A stretch of DNA of 64,000 nt from Candidatus Kirkpatrickella diaphorinae (GTDB lineage: Bacteria > Pseudomonadota > Alphaproteobacteria > Acetobacterales > Acetobacteraceae): NCBI RefSeq assembly GCF_025736875.1, contig NZ_CP107052.1, forward strand, positions 980,001 to 1,044,000, given 5' to 3'. Of the stretch, positions 8,391 to 17,574 are shown piece after piece. A program made the translations under genes and the position numbers. Numbering within the stretch: the first letter of the stretch is position 1; each line of letters starts with the position of its first letter. The notes under the pieces are model-generated. The model saw nothing but the letters and a program-made list of their open reading frames with translations. It was not told the DNA's origin and made no database searches.

Positions 8391-9791
8391 TCAGCCGCAG
8401 CAATGCCGCCGGATTGCATGATAAAGTGCGCGTAAACCACGTGTTTCTCCGCCCGCGGGATGGCCGGGACGGGCGCTGTCATTCCACGCATAACTATCAA
8501 TATGCGCCCATTTTACGGGGGTTTTGACGAATTTCTCAAGGAAGAGCGCCGCCGTCACCGCACCAGCCATCGGGATGGAAGCCGCGTTGGAACAGTCGGC
8601 AATTTCCGATGACAGCCATGCATCATATTCATGCCAGAGCGGGAGGCGCCACATCGGATCCCCGTAATCACGTCCTGCTTCCAACAGCGCATCGCAGAAA
8701 GGATCGTCATTGCCGAATAAAGCGGGCAGGTCCGGCCCCAATGCCACGCGGGCGGCGCCGGTCAATGTCGCCGCGTCGATCAGGTAATCAGGCGATGACT
8801 CGCAAGCCTCCGTCAGCAGATCGCTCAAAACGAGTCGTCCCTCCGCGTCCGTGTTGTCGACTTCAACCAGCAAACCAGCGCGCGTCCTGAGGACATCACC
8901 GGGCCGCATGGCGGCACCGGACACGCTGTTCTCGACGCATCCCAGCCGTAGCTCAATACGCAAGGGCATTGCCTTTCGGATGAGCAATGTCGTCAGGGCC
9001 AGCATGAGGGCCGCGCCGCCCATATCTTTTTTCATGCGGCGCATCGCGCTTGACGGTTTGATATCCAACCCGCCCGAGTCAAAGCAAACGCCTTTTCCGA
9101 CCAAGGAAAGTAGCGGCGTCTGTGCTGTGGCCGCCGGATGGGCCCACCGGGCAACCACCACTTTCGGCGCGCGGCAGGAGCCCGCACCGACGGCAGCCAG
9201 GCATGGGTAATTCTCCGTCAGATCATCACCATCCATAATGGTGACGTCGGCATTGAGAGGTTGCAGCACAGCATAAGCCGCCTCCGCAAGTTCCGCAGGG
9301 CCGAGGAGATTTGCAGGCGCATTGATGAGATCCCGCCCGAGCCAGATTGCTTCCGCAAGGGGAAGACAGGTTTCGAGGGCTTCATCCAGCACGATGCGCG
9401 GCGCGCGGGACGCGTCATGCGGGCGGAGGGAGGCTTTATATGCGCCCATGCAGAAGCCTAGAAATGCATCCTCCAGCGCGCTCTGCCGCGCCGCTTCAGG
9501 AAAGGCGCTGGCATCGAGACGCCATGCGCCAGGCGGCAGCCCGAGCGCGAGGGCCCCGAACATGCTGGGGCCGGAACCTATATTTGGCGGGCAGAGAAAA
9601 ACGGCCCGCGCCACGCCGTCTTCGGCAGGAATCAAGAGTATATGGTCGTGGCGCTGCCCTTGGCGCTGCGCTTCCAGGTAAGGAAAATGACGTCCCACAA
9701 TATCCGCCGGATCGCTCCCTGGCGGTATCAGCGAAACGATGTGCGCCGCTTCCTTCGGCGATGCGATGCAGAGACTGAGATCATGGCGCAT
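8391..9791 (-). CDS. M17 leucyl-aminopeptidase-family metallopeptidase
   Basis: A 466-residue cytosolic aminopeptidase. The C-terminal catalytic domain shows the metal and substrate motifs GKGVCFDSGGLDIKPS, MKKDMGGAA and the signature NTDAEGRLVL, which carries the catalytic Asp/Glu/Arg. RPGDV is also present. The N-terminal domain is more divergent. It would remove N-terminal residues from peptides using two metal ions. I choose the ATG at 9791 (MRHDLSL) because GGAAGGAAGG lies just upstream; the frame continues to a TTG at 9890. The group resembles the alphaproteobacterial PepA-like branch rather than E. coli PepA. The gene ends before a 226-base gap and the MarR gene. Confidence 0.88.
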   Translation of the reverse strand: MRHDLSLCIASPKEAAHIVSLIPPGSDPADIVGRHFPYLEAQRQGQRHDHILLIPAEDGVARAVFLCPPNIGSGPSMFGALALGLPPGAWRLDASAFPEAARQSALEDAFLGFCMGAYKASLRPHDASRAPRIVLDEALETCLPLAEAIWLGRDLINAPANLLGPAELAEAAYAVLQPLNADVTIMDGDDLTENYPCLAAVGAGSCRAPKVVVARWAHPAATAQTPLLSLVGKGVCFDSGGLDIKPSSAMRRMKKDMGGAALMLALTTLLIRKAMPLRIELRLGCVENSVSGAAMRPGDVLRTRAGLLVEVDNTDAEGRLVLSDLLTEACESSPDYLIDAATLTGAARVALGPDLPALFGNDDPFCDALLEAGRDYGDPMWRLPLWHEYDAWLSSEIADCSNAASIPMAGAVTAALFLEKFVKTPVKWAHIDSYAWNDSARPGHPAGGETRGLRALYHAIRRHCCG

Positions 9792-10224
9792 TGATGTCGC
9801 CTTCCTTCCACCGTGTGAATTCGTATCCATGATGGTTGGGTGGCGGATCGCAGGGCGGGAATCAAGCAGAACTTCCATCTCAGCACCCAAATCTACCCGC
9901 TCATCAGGTCAACAAGGTCGCTTCTCAACGTTTTTGAGGGCTTGAAACTTGCGAGAGATGCTGATGGCCGTTAGATGACACTTCTTAAATATCGACTAAT
10001 TCGTTTGCACGGGTCACCCCCATCGAAAAATTGACCGATCAAATCTCTCGCGAAATTCGATAGATGCGGGGAAAGTCAATTGTAAATTAATATATTAATA
10101 TTATTTTTATATTTATGAACTGAATTTAATCTATATAATTCTATCGTTGGAAAAAATCCAACTACTTTGCAAATAATCTATAAATCGAAGCAATTATATA
10201 ACAATAAAAATAAAAGAGGCATTT
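9792..10224. other. AT-rich intergenic region upstream of first GH18-like gene
   Basis: No gene is supported here. The part from about 10080 to 10224 is very AT-rich (long runs of A and T), in sharp contrast with the neighbouring housekeeping genes. This is typical of recently acquired DNA or of a strong promoter/UP-element region for the gene at 10225. Confidence 0.6.
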
Positions 10225-10974
10225 ATGACCAAATTGCTTGGCGGCTGGAGTCAAACTTTGGCCCTTAATCCGCGCGATGAATTTGACTTCATGATGTATG
10301 GGATGGTGACAAACCTGGATGGGTTGACCACCGGCACCGCCGCCTACCCTGGCTGGAGCCCTGAAAGGGAAACCAGGCCCTCCGCGAACCCGAATTTCAA
10401 AGGCAAAACACTCTGGTCCTATGGTGGGGGTGGATGCGCGCCTCAGCAGAAGCCTTCCAATATGGAAGATGTGAACCGCATTGTTGCTGCGACAAAAAAT
10501 AAATCATGGGATGGTGTGGATTTCGATGATGAGTGCAACATGAATGTGCCGCTCGTTATCGAGACCATGAAGCAACTCAAAGAGGAAGATAGAGAAACAA
10601 GCTTCGGATTTATCGCAGGTTACATTTATAACCATCCCAATACAGCGGATGGAAAAAAATTGAATGAGAAAATAACCTCCATCATCAAATCCGGCCAATG
10701 TGATCGACTTATACATTATTGTTACGCGGATGCGATGTGGAATGATAATGATATCAAGAACAACGTGCAGCAGGCCGCGAAAAGAAGTATTTCCAACGGA
10801 ATGGATGCAAATAAAATCATCCTCGCCCTGACAACCAACGGCCTCACAAACTGGAATTTAAATTATTTTCTGGATCAGGTGATTGATTTGGATTTGGGCG
10901 GTCTGTTCATATGGCGTTACGACGAAATCTCGCAAAACCATTATGACATCATTAAGTCGAGACTGGGCAAATAA
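10225..10974 (+). CDS. Compact GH18-like (chitinase-fold) protein, copy 1
   Basis: A 249-residue protein that I read as a minimal GH18 TIM barrel. In order: FDFMMYGMVTNLDG (like the strand-2 'inyaF..idG' pattern), KTLWSYGGGG (residues 61-70, SxGG-like), DGVDFDDE (residues 96-103), matching the GH18 catalytic pattern DxxDxDxE with E103 as likely acid/base, RLIHYCYADAMWN (strand-6 tyrosine region), IILALTTNGL, and GGLFIWRYDE at the last strand. There is no signal peptide or binding module, and it is much shorter than most secreted chitinases. AAAGAGG just before the ATG is a good ribosome site. The neighbour at 11248 is 71% identical. Substrate (chitin, peptidoglycan or N-glycan) is unknown. 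The GH18 call is by motif only. Confidence 0.7.
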   Translation: MTKLLGGWSQTLALNPRDEFDFMMYGMVTNLDGLTTGTAAYPGWSPERETRPSANPNFKGKTLWSYGGGGCAPQQKPSNMEDVNRIVAATKNKSWDGVDFDDECNMNVPLVIETMKQLKEEDRETSFGFIAGYIYNHPNTADGKKLNEKITSIIKSGQCDRLIHYCYADAMWNDNDIKNNVQQAAKRSISNGMDANKIILALTTNGLTNWNLNYFLDQVIDLDLGGLFIWRYDEISQNHYDIIKSRLGK

Positions 10975-11021
10975 TATATCCCGCTAAAAGCCTCGTCATC
11001 CAGTAAAGAGGTGCTTGATTG

Positions 11022-11058
11022 GCAGCCAGTTTCCGGTCGAACCCGGACTGGCTGCTTT
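11022..11058 (+). terminator. Hairpin after GH18-like copy 1
   Basis: Stem GCAGCCAGT / ACTGGCTGC (11022-11030 with 11047-11055) with an inner CCGG/CCGG pairing, followed by TTT. It lies about 50 bases after the stop of the first GH18-like gene. A hairpin with the same GGCAGCCAG core follows copy 2, so the terminator was duplicated with the gene. Confidence 0.7.
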
Positions 11059-11247
11059 CATGAAAGCGCCACCCGTTGACTCTCCTGCCAACGCGCTTCC
11101 CGAAATTCCCGTTCGAAGCCATCCGACATTTTTTAAGATAAAATTTTGGGTAAGATTGATATAATCGAAATGCTTAAAAAAGCTCCTTCGCCAATCGAAC
11201 ATCGGTAATCGATTGAGCGGTAAATAAAAAAAATAAAAGAGGTGCCT

Positions 11248-11997
11248 ATGAGTAAGCTTCTCGGTGGTTGGAGCATGTCTCTGACCCGCGACCCGCTTAA
11301 TGAATTCGATTACATGATGTATGGTATGGTGACGAACCTGGACGGGCTCACGACGGGCACGGCCAGTCGTCCGGGTTGGAGCCCTGAAAAATCGGCGAAA
11401 CCGCAAGGTGCCCCCGGATTTAAGGGGCAGACATTGTGGGTCTATGGTGGTGGCGGGTGTTCCCCGCAGGAAAAACCTTCCGATATCAATGATGTCTCCC
11501 GCATTGTGGCCGCCACAGTTGATAAAAACTGGGATGGCGTTGATTTTGATGATGAATGCAACATGAATATGTGTCTCGTCATCGAAGCCATGAAGCAGTT
11601 GAAGGAACATAAAAAAGAAACCAGTTTCGGCTTCATCGCAGGATATAGTTACAATCATCCCACCACGGCCAGCGGCAAAAAGCTGAATCAGAAAGTTTCC
11701 TCGATTATCGCATCGGGCCAGTGCAACCGCCTTATCCATTATTGTTACGCCGCTGCGATGTGGAACAAGGACGACATCCTTGGCAATGTCAGACAGGCGC
11801 TGGAGCGCAGTCTTGCTTTCGGGATCGAAAAGGAGAAGGTCATTCTGGCGCTGACATCGAGGGGATTGACCGACTGGAATCTGAATTATTTTCTGGATCA
11901 GGTCATTGATCTTGATATCGGGGGTTTGTTCATCTGGCGGTATGACCAGCTCTCGGCAGATCATCTCCAGATTATCCGCAACCGATTGGGCAAATAA
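11248..11997 (+). CDS. Compact GH18-like (chitinase-fold) protein, copy 2
   Basis: A paralogue of the gene at 10225: 177 of 249 residues identical with no gaps. It keeps every proposed GH18 element: QTLWVYGGGG, DGVDFDDE at residues 96-103, RLIHYCYAAAMWN, and GGLFIWRYDQ. I start at the ATG at 11248, not the in-frame GTG at 11242. The sequence AATAAAAGAGG plus a short spacer before this ATG is the same leader as in copy 1 and provides the ribosome site, which the GTG would overlap. No signal peptide. Each copy has its own AT-rich leader and its own hairpin, so they look like two complete transcription units from one tandem duplication that has since diverged. Differences cluster outside the proposed active site, suggesting both are under selection. 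Confidence 0.7.
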   Translation: MSKLLGGWSMSLTRDPLNEFDYMMYGMVTNLDGLTTGTASRPGWSPEKSAKPQGAPGFKGQTLWVYGGGGCSPQEKPSDINDVSRIVAATVDKNWDGVDFDDECNMNMCLVIEAMKQLKEHKKETSFGFIAGYSYNHPTTASGKKLNQKVSSIIASGQCNRLIHYCYAAAMWNKDDILGNVRQALERSLAFGIEKEKVILALTSRGLTDWNLNYFLDQVIDLDIGGLFIWRYDQLSADHLQIIRNRLGK

Positions 11998-12041
11998 ACC
12001 GTTCAATTGGTAGGATTTCCGTCGGTCTTCGAGGTAAATCC

Positions 12042-12077
12042 GGCAGCCAGCTTATCTCAATGATCGAGCTGGCTGCC
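12042..12077 (+). terminator. Hairpin after GH18-like copy 2
   Basis: An 11-bp perfect stem, GGCAGCCAGCT (12042-12052) with AGCTGGCTGCC (12067-12077), and a 14-base loop, about 45 bases after the stop. The same core is found after copy 1. Confidence 0.7.
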
Positions 12078-12789
12078 CTTCTGACCCCGAAATGCCATGA
12101 GGCTCTCCGAATTTCGGGGGTGAGATTGCCGCAGTTAGAAGCCTTCGCGATGGCGTGCTCATTCGATTGTTCAGGAAAAACACTGTGAAGGCCACGCTGT
12201 TCACAACATGTCGATTAAACCCCTCCAAACCGATATTTTTAGGTCTTTCCTTCTCTAAAGAGGTCATCAACGCCGTCTTGCCGCCTGAAATGAGAGCGCT
12301 CGCGTAAAATCATCATTTCGCAGTTTTCTGGATGCCTGCAAGCAAACCCGATCTGCCGGAATACTTCTCTTTTTTTCACATGCGTCAGAAAAGAGGTCAA
12401 TGTGACGCTGCGATCATGTCCTTGCAGTTGCAACGCCGCCAGGTGGCGCGCAGGATGCAATGGGTCCACGGCGTCATGGATGATAAAACCTGTCTCGGCG
12501 CACGTCTTTCCCACGCGACGTCCTGCGCTCAGTCTGCCAAGGAGCGTTCGCTTCCGCGTGGCTCAGTCCCTCTGAACACGATCTGACCGCGCTCCTCGGA
12601 CCCACAGACACCGGCAAAACCCGATCAAGGAAAGTCTCGACCACTAAAGAGGCAGATCAGTGAGCAGGCAGGGCCCTTCGCCGCCCTGCGTCATTGGCAA
12701 AGAAACGTCGGTTCGACGCGTGCCGGCGCTTTGCCTTGACCCGGTGATGCTGCTCGGGGACGGTCAATTCACGATGGAAGACTGTGATT

Positions 12790-12808
12790 CGGTCAGATTA
12801 CCGGATCA
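12790..12808 (+). repeat. Direct repeat, copy 1 (CGGTCARATTACCGGATCA)
   Basis: A 19-base sequence repeated at 12933-12951 with a single difference (G or A at the R position). The two copies are 143 bases apart and lie about 290 and 147 bases upstream of the ferredoxin start. They could be regulator sites or duplication scars. Confidence 0.55.
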
Positions 12809-12932
12809 ATCACAACGTGCGGTCATAATACCGAGCGTCTTTAAACGCCGCGAAATGGCTTTTTATCGGGCTTTCAAGCCGGAAAGTCGATGTCGACATG
12901 GCGGCGGGAATGCCACATGTTTCGCTGTAAAA

Positions 12933-12951
12933 CGGTCAAATTACCGGATCA
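12933..12951 (+). repeat. Direct repeat, copy 2 (CGGTCARATTACCGGATCA)
   Basis: Second copy of the 19-base repeat at 12790, same orientation, one mismatch. See that entry. Confidence 0.55.
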
Positions 12952-13079
12952 GCTCTTGCATATCGGTCGGTGAAGCGATTATTTGCCTGTTGGAAAATCA
13001 CATTTACCGCCCGATTGCGACGTTCAAACGTCGCTATCGCCTAAAGGCGATCTGCTCGGCTCATTGATCGGAGAAGTTT

Positions 13080-13412
13080 ATGGCCTATGTGGTCACTGAA
13101 AACTGCATTCGCTGCAAATATACGGATTGCGTTGAAGTCTGTCCCGTGGATTGCTTTTACGCAGGCGAGAATTTCCTCGTCATCAATCCCGATGAATGCA
13201 TTGATTGCGGCGTTTGTGAGCCCGAATGCCCTGCCGAGGCGATTGTCCCTGATAGTGACGGCAATGCGTCAGCCTGGCTTGAGATCAACACCAAATATGC
13301 CGCAGTCTGGCCGAATATGACGCGCAAAATCGCGCCCATGCCGGATGCGGATGAGTGGAACAATAAACCGGGTAAGGCCGACATGCTCTCGCCCGAGCCG
13401 CATAAGGACTGA
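13080..13412 (+). CDS. fdxA: 7Fe ferredoxin (3Fe-4S/4Fe-4S)
   Basis: A 110-residue FdxA-type ferredoxin. The N-terminal half has two cluster motifs: [18 protein letters not shown], where the extra spacing is typical of a 3Fe-4S site, and [16 protein letters not shown], a classic 4Fe-4S motif. The acidic C-terminal extension, including a conserved [13 protein letters not shown] stretch, is normal for alphaproteobacterial FdxA. It is a cytosolic electron carrier whose partners cannot be told from here. It stands alone, followed by two hairpins before the convergent cyo operon. The start is the ATG at 13080 after GATCGGAGAAG. Confidence 0.95.
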   Translation: MAYVVTENCIRCKYTDCVEVCPVDCFYAGENFLVINPDECIDCGVCEPECPAEAIVPDSDGNASAWLEINTKYAAVWPNMTRKIAPMPDADEWNNKPGKADMLSPEPHKD

Positions 13413-13436
13413 ATTTCTTTTCCCGACCCTTTTAAA

Positions 13437-13482
13437 GGCCCGCCGATATTAGCTGTTTTGCAGCCTTATCAGCGGGCTTTAT
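13437..13482 (+). terminator. Hairpin after fdxA
   Basis: GCCCGC (13438-13443) pairs with GCGGGC (13472-13477). A nested AGCTG/CAGC hairpin lies in the loop, and TTTATTTTT follows. Probable intrinsic terminator of fdxA. Confidence 0.6.
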
Positions 13483-13634
13483 TTTTGCACGCCGTCTGGT
13501 GCGCTTTATCCCCGAAATGCCGTGCCGGACTTGCTCTCGCGACAGGGATGCGAGCCCCCTTCCGCACTTTCCTCGCTGAAACATTCTCACGATGCAAAGT
13601 AGCGTTGGCCGCGATAAAAGCGCCCGGGCAAAAA

Positions 13635-13668
13635 AAAGCCGACGGCGTGAACCGTCGGCTTTAGCTTT
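13635..13668. terminator. Strong intrinsic terminator between fdxA and cyoD
   Basis: Perfect 11-bp stem AAAGCCGACGG / CCGTCGGCTTT (13635-13645, 13652-13662) with an A-run before and T-rich sequence after it, so it can act on both strands. It lies 41 bases beyond the end of cyoD and most likely ends the cyo transcript. Confidence 0.85.
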
Positions 13669-13703
13669 TCACAGCATGAGAACATGCCGCAAATTTCGGT
13701 AGG

Positions 13704-14039
13704 TCAACGCGACATCATGTTAACAGCGACGTCGTGCATGATGAAAATCGTCCCACCGATAAAGAAAATCAGACACATGATCGCGAAAAGAAACGAGACC
13801 GTGTTCCATGTCTGGCTGGAGCTTCCATTCATGTGGAGGAAAAACACCACATGGACGAAAACCTGGATAGCGGCGAGCGCGGCGATGATGGCCACCGTCG
13901 CGACGGGCGATAACTGGTGCATCATGACCGCAGCGAAGGCCGCGACGGTCAGGATGGCAGCAAGGATGAAGCCCACGATGTAAGAGGCAAAAGTGCCGTG
14001 AGACTCACCTTCCGCCGTATGGATATGTGCATTGCTCAT
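13704..14039 (-). CDS. cyoD: Cytochrome bo3 ubiquinol oxidase subunit IV
   Basis: A 111-residue membrane protein with three hydrophobic helices and the typical VHVVFFLHMN motif of CyoD/COX4-pro subunits. It is the small accessory subunit that helps assemble the Cu site of the oxidase. The ATG at 14039 (MSNAHIH) overlaps the cyoC stop as TGATG, which fixes the start; the longer frame to 14120 is not used. Last gene of the cyoABCD operon, followed by a strong hairpin. Confidence 0.95.
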   Translation of the reverse strand: MSNAHIHTAEGESHGTFASYIVGFILAAILTVAAFAAVMMHQLSPVATVAIIAALAAIQVFVHVVFFLHMNGSSSQTWNTVSFLFAIMCLIFFIGGTIFIMHDVAVNMMSR

Positions 14040-14647
14040 CAGACTACACTCATCAGATAGACAAAGGTGAACACGCAGATCCAGACAATGTCGAGAAAGT
14101 GCCAGAAAAGGCTCAGGCACTGAAGCTTGCCCAGATAACGCGTCGTGAAAGCCTGCGCGCTGAAAGACTGGATGATCATCACGATGATCCAGATCAACCC
14201 GAAAGTCACGTGCAGGCCATGGGTCGCTACCAGCGTGAAGAAGGCGGAGAGGAACGCGCTGCGGTCAGGACCCGCGCCATTCGCAATCAGCTCCATGAAT
14301 TCACGCACTTCAAGGAAGATAAACCCGGCACCCAGGAGAGCTGTGATGACGAGCCATGAAACCAGCCCGAAACGGTTTTTGGCATGCGCACATAAAGCGC
14401 CAAACCCGAAGGTGATGGAGCTCAGCAGGAGGAGCGCCGTCTCAATCCCGACACCTGTCAGATTGAAAAGCTCATGCCCGGTGGGCCCTCCAGCAAATGC
14501 ATTCCGCATGACCGCGAATGAGGCGAAGAGCGTGCCGAAAAGCACGCAATCCGTCATAATGTAGATCCAGAACCCGAAGACAACAGGCGAGCTGTGGCCT
14601 TCATGCTCATGCGCCGCGTGGTGCGGCGAAGCTATTTCAGATGACAT
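14039..14647 (-). CDS. cyoC: Cytochrome bo3 ubiquinol oxidase subunit III
   Basis: A 202-residue subunit III with five predicted hydrophobic helices, beginning after a His-rich cytoplasmic N-terminus (HHAAHEHEGHSS). FGFWIYIMTDCVLFGTLFA and THGLHVTFGLIWI are diagnostic of the heme-copper oxidase subunit III family, quinol-oxidase branch. It stabilises subunit I. It sits 3 bases after cyoB and overlaps cyoD by one base. Confidence 0.95.
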   Translation of the reverse strand: MSSEIASPHHAAHEHEGHSSPVVFGFWIYIMTDCVLFGTLFASFAVMRNAFAGGPTGHELFNLTGVGIETALLLLSSITFGFGALCAHAKNRFGLVSWLVITALLGAGFIFLEVREFMELIANGAGPDRSAFLSAFFTLVATHGLHVTFGLIWIIVMIIQSFSAQAFTTRYLGKLQCLSLFWHFLDIVWICVFTFVYLMSVV

Positions 14648-14650
14648 GAT

Positions 14651-16642
14651 TTAACTCTCCCCGTGAGCTGCTGTGAGCGAGCGGGTATATGCTTCCTGAT
14701 CACGTTCAATCTCGCTGACAGGGACATAGTAATCCACATCGGTCTGGAAGCTGCGCACGATCACCGTAGCGATGATGGCGAGCAGACTGACCGCAACCAG
14801 CCAGAAGATGCTCCAGACAAAGGCGAAGCCGAAGATCGCTGCAAACACACCGATGACAAAGCCGGAAGCCGTGTTTTTCGGCATATGGATCGGGACGATG
14901 GGTTTGAACTCAATCGTGCGACGACCGCTTTGCTTTTCGGCATGATAAGTGTCGATGCCGTAAATTTCCGGCTCAACCGCGAAGTTATAGGCGGGCGGCG
15001 GAGACGACACGGACCACTCAAGCGTACGTCCACCCCATGGGTCACCCGTGTAATCGATATTTTCCGGCTTGTTGCGGTCACGTATGGAGACATAGATCTG
15101 CACAAGCTGGGAAACAACGCCACAGGCGATCAGGGCTGCACCGAAAGCCGCGATCAGCATCTGAACATGCCAGTCAGGATTGTCATAATGGTTCAGACGG
15201 CGCGTCATCCCCTCAAAGCCCGCAATATAAAGCGGCACGAAGGCGAAGAAGAACCCGAAGAACCAGAACCAGAACGCGGCCTTGCCCCAGCTGGCATTCA
15301 GTTTGAAACCGAAGACCTTCGGGAACCAGAAGTTCATGCCGGCAACATAGCCGAAATAAACACCGCCTATAATCACGTTATGAAAATGCGCAACCAGGAA
15401 GAGCGAGTTGTGCAGGATGAAATCCGCTGCCGGCATGGCCAGCATGACACCCGTCATACCACCGATTGAGAAGACGACAACAAAGCCCAGCACCCAGTAC
15501 ATGGTGACGTCGAAATGGATGCGACCCTTATACATGGTGAACATCCAGTTGAAGATCTTCACACCCGTTGGCACCGCGATGATCATCGTCGCCACACCGA
15601 AGAAGGCATTGACGTTCGGACCGGCACCCATCGTGAAGAAGTGATGCGCCCAGACGATGAAGGAAAGAAATCCAATCGCAACCGTGGCCCAGACCATCAC
15701 ACGATAACCAAAGAGCGGCTTGCGCGAGAAGGTCGAGACGATTTCAGAATAAATACCGAAAGCGGGCAGAACCAGGATGTAAACCTCAGGATGGCCCCAG
15801 GTCCAGATCAGACTGACATAAAGCTGCGGACTGCCGCCCCCGTCATTGGTGAAGAAATGCATACCCAGATAACGGTCGAGCGTAAGCTCGGCAAGCGCGA
15901 TGGTCAGCACAGGGAAAGTCGCGAGCACGAGGATCATCGTGACCAGCACCGTCCAGGTGAAGACAGGCATCTGCATCATGCCCATGCCGGGCGCGCGCAT
16001 CTTGATGATGGTGGTAAAGAAGTTCACCCCCGTCATTAAGGTGGCCACACCGGATATCTGGATCGCCCAGATATAATAATCCACACCGACCCCGGGGCTG
16101 AACTGCGCCTCTGAAAGCGGGGGATAGATCACCCAGCCACATTGCGCGAATTCACCGATGAACAATGAGATGTTGATCAACACCGCACTGATGGTCGTCA
16201 GCCAGAAACTGAGCGAGTTGAGGAACGGGAAAGCCACATCGCGCGCGCCGATCTGGAGCGGCACGATGATATTGACCAGCCCCACCATGAAGGCCATCGC
16301 CATGAAGAAAATCATGATCGTGCCATGCGCGGTGAAGATCTGGTCATAATGATGTGGCGGTAGGTAACCCGGATTGCCCTTGTAAGCCAGGGCGAGCTGG
16401 GAGCGCATCATCACCGCATCCGCAAAACCGCGGAACAGCATGACGAGGGCCAGGACGATATACATCACGCCCAGACGTTTATGGTCGACCGAGGTCAGCC
16501 ACTCACGCCAGAGATACCCCCATTTGCCGAACCAGGTAATCAGACCCAGCACCAGCACGCCGACGATCACAACGCCTGAGAACGTGCCCACCAGAATGGG
16601 CACGTCGAGAGGTATTGCCGATAAGCTTAATTTTCCTAACAT
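14651..16642 (-). CDS. cyoB: Cytochrome bo3 ubiquinol oxidase subunit I
   Basis: A 663-residue catalytic subunit binding low-spin heme b, high-spin heme o and CuB. Visible signatures: [12 protein letters not shown], the heme-ligand region [13 protein letters not shown], the CuB/cross-linked His-Tyr block [16 protein letters not shown], the second histidine pair WAHHFFTMG, and the late heme ligands [11 protein letters not shown]. It reduces oxygen to water with ubiquinol electrons and pumps protons. Length equals the E. coli protein. In acetic acid bacteria this terminal oxidase drains electrons from periplasmic sugar and alcohol dehydrogenases through ubiquinol, which is known biology of the group and not shown here. 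Confidence 0.98.
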   Translation of the reverse strand: MLGKLSLSAIPLDVPILVGTFSGVVIVGVLVLGLITWFGKWGYLWREWLTSVDHKRLGVMYIVLALVMLFRGFADAVMMRSQLALAYKGNPGYLPPHHYDQIFTAHGTIMIFFMAMAFMVGLVNIIVPLQIGARDVAFPFLNSLSFWLTTISAVLINISLFIGEFAQCGWVIYPPLSEAQFSPGVGVDYYIWAIQISGVATLMTGVNFFTTIIKMRAPGMGMMQMPVFTWTVLVTMILVLATFPVLTIALAELTLDRYLGMHFFTNDGGGSPQLYVSLIWTWGHPEVYILVLPAFGIYSEIVSTFSRKPLFGYRVMVWATVAIGFLSFIVWAHHFFTMGAGPNVNAFFGVATMIIAVPTGVKIFNWMFTMYKGRIHFDVTMYWVLGFVVVFSIGGMTGVMLAMPAADFILHNSLFLVAHFHNVIIGGVYFGYVAGMNFWFPKVFGFKLNASWGKAAFWFWFFGFFFAFVPLYIAGFEGMTRRLNHYDNPDWHVQMLIAAFGAALIACGVVSQLVQIYVSIRDRNKPENIDYTGDPWGGRTLEWSVSSPPPAYNFAVEPEIYGIDTYHAEKQSGRRTIEFKPIVPIHMPKNTASGFVIGVFAAIFGFAFVWSIFWLVAVSLLAIIATVIVRSFQTDVDYYVPVSEIERDQEAYTRSLTAAHGES

Positions 16643-16647
16643 AGCCC

Positions 16648-17574
16648 TTATTCCTTCATCTGCGCTTCAGACGGTGCGGGCTGCATGTGCATCATCTGAC
16701 CCGTCGATTTATTCATGACCATACCGTTATTATATTTGGCCACGATGCCATCGAAGAGGCTTGGTTGCACACGCCCGTAATAAGTGACCGGCGCAGCCTG
16801 CTGCGGTGCTGCCACATCCGGGTACGTGCTGCTGTCCAGCGCGTTGGGAGACTGCTTGACCTTCTCGACCCAGGCGTCGAAATCACCGTCATTCATGGCG
16901 AGGGCGCGGAAACGCATATCCGAGAAACCCGCACCCGTATAGTTGGAGGCCTGCCCGAGATAATCCCCCGGCGCATCGGCCAGAAGGTGCAACTGCGTCT
17001 GCATACCCGCCATGGCATAAACCTGTGACCCCAGCCTCGGGATGAAGAATGACGTCATCACAGCATCCGATGTGATCAGGAAGTTGATCGGACGATCCAC
17101 CGGAATGGCAAGCTGATTGATGGCTGCAACACCCTGATCAGGGTAGATGAAGAGCCACTTCCAATCGAGCGCGACGACTTCAACATTAAGCGGTTTGCGT
17201 GAGGGATCAGAGGCTGTCAGCTTGCGATACGGGTCGTAATAATAGCTGCTCCAGACGCAGACAACACCGAGAATGAGGATGACAACCGCCGGAATTCCCC
17301 AGACGAAACACTCAATTTTCGTTGAGTGGTCCCAGGTCGGTAGATACTCTGCCTTGGTGTTCGACTCGCGATACTTCCACGCGAAGAAGAGTGTCATGAT
17401 GATGACCGGTATAATGATGCAGAGCATCACACCCATTTCAAGCAACATGACGTCACGGTTCCCGCGGCCGACAGGGCCTCGCGGGTCGAGAAGATCAAGC
17501 GTACAGCCTGATAACAAAAGCGCCGGAATTAGCGGCATCAACCGCTTGAATTTCGGCAAGATTTCCTTGGTCAT
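16648..17574 (-). CDS. cyoA: Cytochrome bo3 ubiquinol oxidase subunit II (lipoprotein)
   Basis: A 308-residue subunit II. A signal sequence ends in the lipobox LLSGC (Cys24), so the mature protein is probably lipid-anchored like E. coli CyoA. Two membrane helices follow, then a cupredoxin-like periplasmic domain with [15 protein letters not shown] and [13 protein letters not shown]. The CuA ligands of cytochrome c oxidases are absent, as expected for a quinol oxidase. First gene of cyoABCD, 5 bases before cyoB. The long upstream gap should contain the operon promoter and oxygen- or respiration-responsive control. Confidence 0.96.
   Translation of the reverse strand: MTKEILPKFKRLMPLIPALLLSGCTLDLLDPRGPVGRGNRDVMLLEMGVMLCIIIPVIIMTLFFAWKYRESNTKAEYLPTWDHSTKIECFVWGIPAVVILILGVVCVWSSYYYDPYRKLTASDPSRKPLNVEVVALDWKWLFIYPDQGVAAINQLAIPVDRPINFLITSDAVMTSFFIPRLGSQVYAMAGMQTQLHLLADAPGDYLGQASNYTGAGFSDMRFRALAMNDGDFDAWVEKVKQSPNALDSSTYPDVAAPQQAAPVTYYGRVQPSLFDGIVAKYNNGMVMNKSTGQMMHMQPAPSEAQMKE

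Larger units (their letters stand above)
12078..13079. other. About 1 kb without a convincing gene
   Basis: Short open frames exist on both strands (for example a GTG-started minus-strand frame at 12239-12514 and a plus-strand frame at 12660-13067), but none has a recognisable domain, ribosome site or neighbour linkage. The region may be decayed accessory DNA behind the GH18-like pair plus the upstream control region of the ferredoxin gene. It contains a pair of 19-base near-identical repeats at 12790 and 12933. Confidence 0.5.

Noticed and set aside
10996..12006. 336-codon open frame on the minus strand across GH18-like copy 2
   Set aside because: It is the reverse shadow of the plus-strand gene: no ribosome site, no recognisable domain, and it covers the hairpin and leader. 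A similar but shorter shadow occurs over copy 1.
12239..12514. 91-codon minus-strand frame with GTG start
   Set aside because: Slightly protein-like, but no family, no convincing ribosome site and no partner gene; left as unassigned.
12660..13067. 135-codon plus-strand frame before fdxA
   Set aside because: Composition is not protein-like (scattered Cys and Arg, no motif), it spans the repeats, and no ribosome site precedes it.
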